A stretch of 64,000 nt of DNA from Metopolophium dirhodum (taxonomy: Eukaryota; Arthropoda; Insecta; Hemiptera; Aphididae), in contig NC_083562.1 of assembly GCF_019925205.1 (NCBI RefSeq), positions 10,416,001 through 10,480,000 of the forward strand. The letters run 5' to 3'. Every line of letters begins with the position of its first letter. The stretch's first letter is position 1. Shown here one piece after another: positions 61,670-64,000 of this stretch. The translations under genes were made by a program, and so were the position numbers. The notes beneath the pieces were generated by a model. The model had not been told where the DNA came from. It saw only the letters and a program-made list of their open reading frames with translations, and did not search any database.

Positions 61670-62235
61670 TAAGGCTGGGCATTAACGAGTTAAAAAGTTA
61701 AAGTTAAGTTACAAGTTAGTTTTATTTTAACTTTTTAACTTAACTATTTACTTTTGGCTTTTCATTAACTTAACTGTTAACTTACTAAATTTCTTTCATA
61801 ATAAACGTGAAATTAACGAGTTAATTTTTCATTTTAGGAAGTAAGTTAAGTTAATTTATCTTGTTTTTAATTTTATAATATTTCAATTTTTTAGTCTATT
61901 TCGTTTTCATGTCAAAAAATATGTTTCTTAAATTCTTTAAAGTTAAAAATTTATGTCATTCGAATCTAACTTATATGGAAATACTGTATGAAATATTAAT
62001 ACTATATCCTAAAATGTAGTTTTGAGTTGGAAAAAAATTAAGTACGCTAGCATTGTATAAACAAATTAACTTTTTTTTAACTTAATAAAAAGTAAACAAA
62101 AAGTGTGTATTAACTTTTAACTTAACTGAGTTAACCTAAAGTTAAATTAACTTTTAACTTTTAACTTTTTGTTATTGGTGCATATTAACTTAACTTAACT
62201 GAGTTAAAAAAAAATCATTAACTTGCCCAGCCTTG
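61670..62235 (+). mobile_element. hAT-like MITE, GGCTGGGCA family, long copy
   Basis: A 566-bp element with AAGGCTGGGCATTAACGAG at the left and CTTGCCCAGCCTTG at the right. It shares ends, the CACCAATAACAAAAAGTTAA-type block (as its reverse complement) and the GTTAA/TTAAC-rich interior with the 216-bp copy at 9301-9516, in opposite orientation. Flanking duplications are not clearly preserved. It is non-coding. Confidence 0.82.
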
Positions 62236-62680
62236 GTTCAAAAAACAATCTTGTTCAGAATTCTAATAAATTGTATTATTCAAAAGCTGCGTAATAATTT
62301 ATTAAAATATGCGTTCATATAATATTGCGTATAATATAAAAATAATATTTTATCACAGTATCTTAATTGTGTACATTTGCATATGTGTTGACATAAAATG
62401 TAGTTACCGTAGAACAATTTTAATGGTTTGGATTTTCATGTGTTAATTAGACAATTTTGCTTTACCTTCTCCGTTAATTCTAACGCCGAGAAGACCTTAG
62501 CTTTGATAACAATAAACCGATTTTAAATTTTCACGATTTGGCCACACCGTAAATTGGTCGCTTGTTTAACGTTTGGACGGGCGTAAGACAACTTTGAATT
62601 AATGAGTCGACCTTTTGGTGGCATCGCAAAGGCAAGGATGAGACAACGACAAGGGGGGTGCTCCTTTCAGTAAAGAGACG

Positions 62681-62701
62681 GGTATTTTGTTAAAATACCC
62701 G
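62681..62701 (+). other. hairpin in the sequence before the 62.9-kb exon
   Basis: GGGTATTTT-GTT-AAAATACCC: 9-bp perfect arms and a 3-base loop, in a patch (62,470-62,740) that is clearly less AT-rich than its surroundings. It lies about 240 bp before the acceptor of the exon at 62940 and could be a conserved intronic or regulatory segment. No known RNA family is recognised. Confidence 0.45.
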
Positions 62702-62939
62702 AAAACTGTTCGGGTGGGAAAACGTTTGGGAATCAACGTTAATCGAGATTAATGATTGTACAAAATTGAAGGACCTTTTACAGGATAGATTATATTGTTC
62801 TTTGCATTCGATGTATAACGCGTAATATAAATATACCTACATGTATCGACAACTTTGTAATATATATATATATCCTATAAAATAAATGTAGGTAGTTTCT
62901 AGTTTGTTGAGAATTATACAAAAGATTGTTTTTCGACAG

Positions 62940-63037
62940 GGGGCGATTTTTGAAAAGGACTCAACACTACATGATGTGACAGAGGAAAGAAGATTATTGA
63001 AAAGAAACCGTGACAAAGCAAAAATATTTTTTCGAAG
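62940..63037 (+). CDS. coding exon of an unidentified gene (98 bases)
   Basis: Bounded by TTGTTTTTCGACAG and by CGAAG|GTAAGTAAC, both strong splice signals. Only one of three frames is open, entering at phase 0 and leaving at phase 2. It starts GAIFEKDSTLHDV and continues with a strongly basic stretch (EERRLLKRNRDKAK) ending IFFRR. The composition is clearly protein-like (charged, helical) and unlike the surrounding DNA. I do not recognise the family. It may belong to the gene starting at the CpG island near 47.4 kb, but at least one more exon is then required to fix the phase. The gene would continue past the window end. Confidence 0.5.
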
Positions 63038-63049
63038 GTAAGTAACTTT

Positions 63050-63670
63050 TTATACTTTTCGGGGATAGTTAAATCCTTTAACCCGAATTATTATTATTAT
63101 TATCAGTCTTTGATACCATTTATGTTTAAAAAATAAAAAAAATAATTTTGAAAAACGATCCTCTGCAGTAAACCATATTCTGTACTACTATAATATCAGA
63201 GAAGGTAACTTTAATAATATTCATAAATTCCTGGAACAAAATAACGTGATTATATTTTGTATTTTACATAAATATAAATATTATAATAATTTTATATAAA
63301 ACGTAAGTGTCTGCATGTGTGTACATTGTACATACTTACGAGTAAATATAGATACGGTAATAATATACGGTTGAAAGTCGTTTCTTCGTTCTCATGTTGT
63401 TAACAATTTAACATTGCCACGTTACAACTTGCAACTGACCTCTCGGTTTATTTGGGAAAGCTTTCGTAAAACAACCCAACAGAAACAATCGCACAGTGGA
63501 AATAAAGATCACCTACTTCGCGTAAAAACCAAAAAGCAGTTAAATTTGTAATTTATATGACATTAAAATGACCATACAGTCGTTTTTGATAGAACCGTTT
63601 AACCCTTTATACCACTTAATTTAGATTTTAAAAAAAAATATAGAATTCAACACATAATATTATATATACT
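63050..63670. other. AT-rich stretch after the 62.9-kb exon
   Basis: I see no further exon. It is presumably the next intron of the unidentified + strand gene. Confidence 0.4.
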
Positions 63671-63677
63671 TAAAATA

Positions 63678-63841
63678 CAGTTGACCTTGGACTTCTTTAA
63701 CTCGAAATCGTCAATACCTCGAACTTTTTCCCCGGTCCCTAGAATGTTTTATAGTTGTAATATCCTTGGATAACTCAAATTCTTGAATAACTCGAATTAT
63801 CTGGTCGGTCCCTTCAATTTCTACTTAACCACGCTCGACTG
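63678..63841. mobile_element. pogo/Tigger-like MITE
   Basis: A 164-bp element starting CAGTTGACC and ending CTCGACTG (reverse complement CAGTCGAG), flanked by TA on both sides (63676-63677 and 63842-63843). Both ends run on into related words (CTTTAACTCGAA, AAGTAGAAATTGAA as reverse complement). TA target sites and CAGT termini with TTAA/TCGAA words are typical of the pogo/Tigger group of Tc1-mariner. It is non-coding. Confidence 0.72.
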
Positions 63842-64000
63842 TAATATGAATTATACTGAAGGTTATTTTTATTAGGAATTAGATATTTATTCAAATTCTG
63901 ATTTATCATCATACATTAGGTTATATTATATTATTATAAATTTGCTGTTGCTGTAACGTTCAACAAAATAAATGAAGAACTTTTATTTTGTCTTAAAAAA

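Noticed and set aside
47403..63037. Direct splice from ATGGTCCCAGAAG to the exon at 62940
   Set aside because: The acceptor leaves four G residues at the exon start, so a phase-1 join runs into TGA after a few codons. The exon is open only at phase 0.
1..64000. A bacterial endosymbiont segment, virus insertion or toxin gene
   Set aside because: No operon-like gene packing, ribosome-binding sites, capsid or polymerase motifs were seen. All coding signals are eukaryotic with spliceosomal introns or are retroelement/transposon remnants.

Overview
The window looks like nuclear DNA of an aphid (Hemiptera, Aphididae), or a close relative. It is extremely AT-rich and gene-poor, with long introns, many decayed transposons, GTAGGTACC-like words and one short interstitial TTAGG-type repeat. 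Short GC-rich islands mark the exons. No bacterial, viral, CRISPR or operon-like content is visible, and I found no obvious new biological system. The assignment to aphids is an inference from composition and repeat style, not from a database match.

Layout. Bases 1-60 look like the end of an exon on the + strand, with a strong splice donor. At 5.3-9.2 kb lie the last two exons (minus strand) of a sugar-porter gene resembling the facilitated trehalose transporter Tret1. Its start exon was not found. From 9.3 to 35 kb no intact gene is visible. This stretch holds non-autonomous hAT-type elements, a decayed Mutator-like (MULE) transposase at 13.4-14.3 kb, a MADF-domain-like gene remnant at 25.2-25.7 kb, a large repeat at 25.7-27.4 kb, a foldback element at 32.1-32.7 kb and a tRNA-derived SINE at 33.3-33.6 kb with a perfect target-site duplication.

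At 35.5-38.2 kb (minus strand) nine exons join in frame to encode a 439-residue protein that I read as CFAP221/PCDP1-like, a cilium and flagellum protein. Most of its exons are too small for ordinary open-reading-frame detection. It is followed by a jockey-type LINE reverse-transcriptase tail (39.3-39.8 kb) and a second copy of the large 25.7-kb repeat (39.9-41.3 kb).

At 47.0-47.4 kb is a CpG-rich island with a start codon and a perfect donor on the + strand. This is probably the 5' end of a long-intron gene. A clean coding exon at 62,940-63,037 may belong to it, but the two do not join in frame directly, so at least one exon is missing. The stretch between them is AT-rich and contains a jockey ORF1 remnant (51.5-52.4 kb) and further hAT-type elements. 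A pogo/Tigger-like MITE closes the window.

The genes are unrelated neighbours rather than a functional cluster: a membrane sugar transporter, an axonemal protein and an unidentified gene. Most of the other structure is transposon debris, several pieces of which can be dated or classified from intact target-site duplications.
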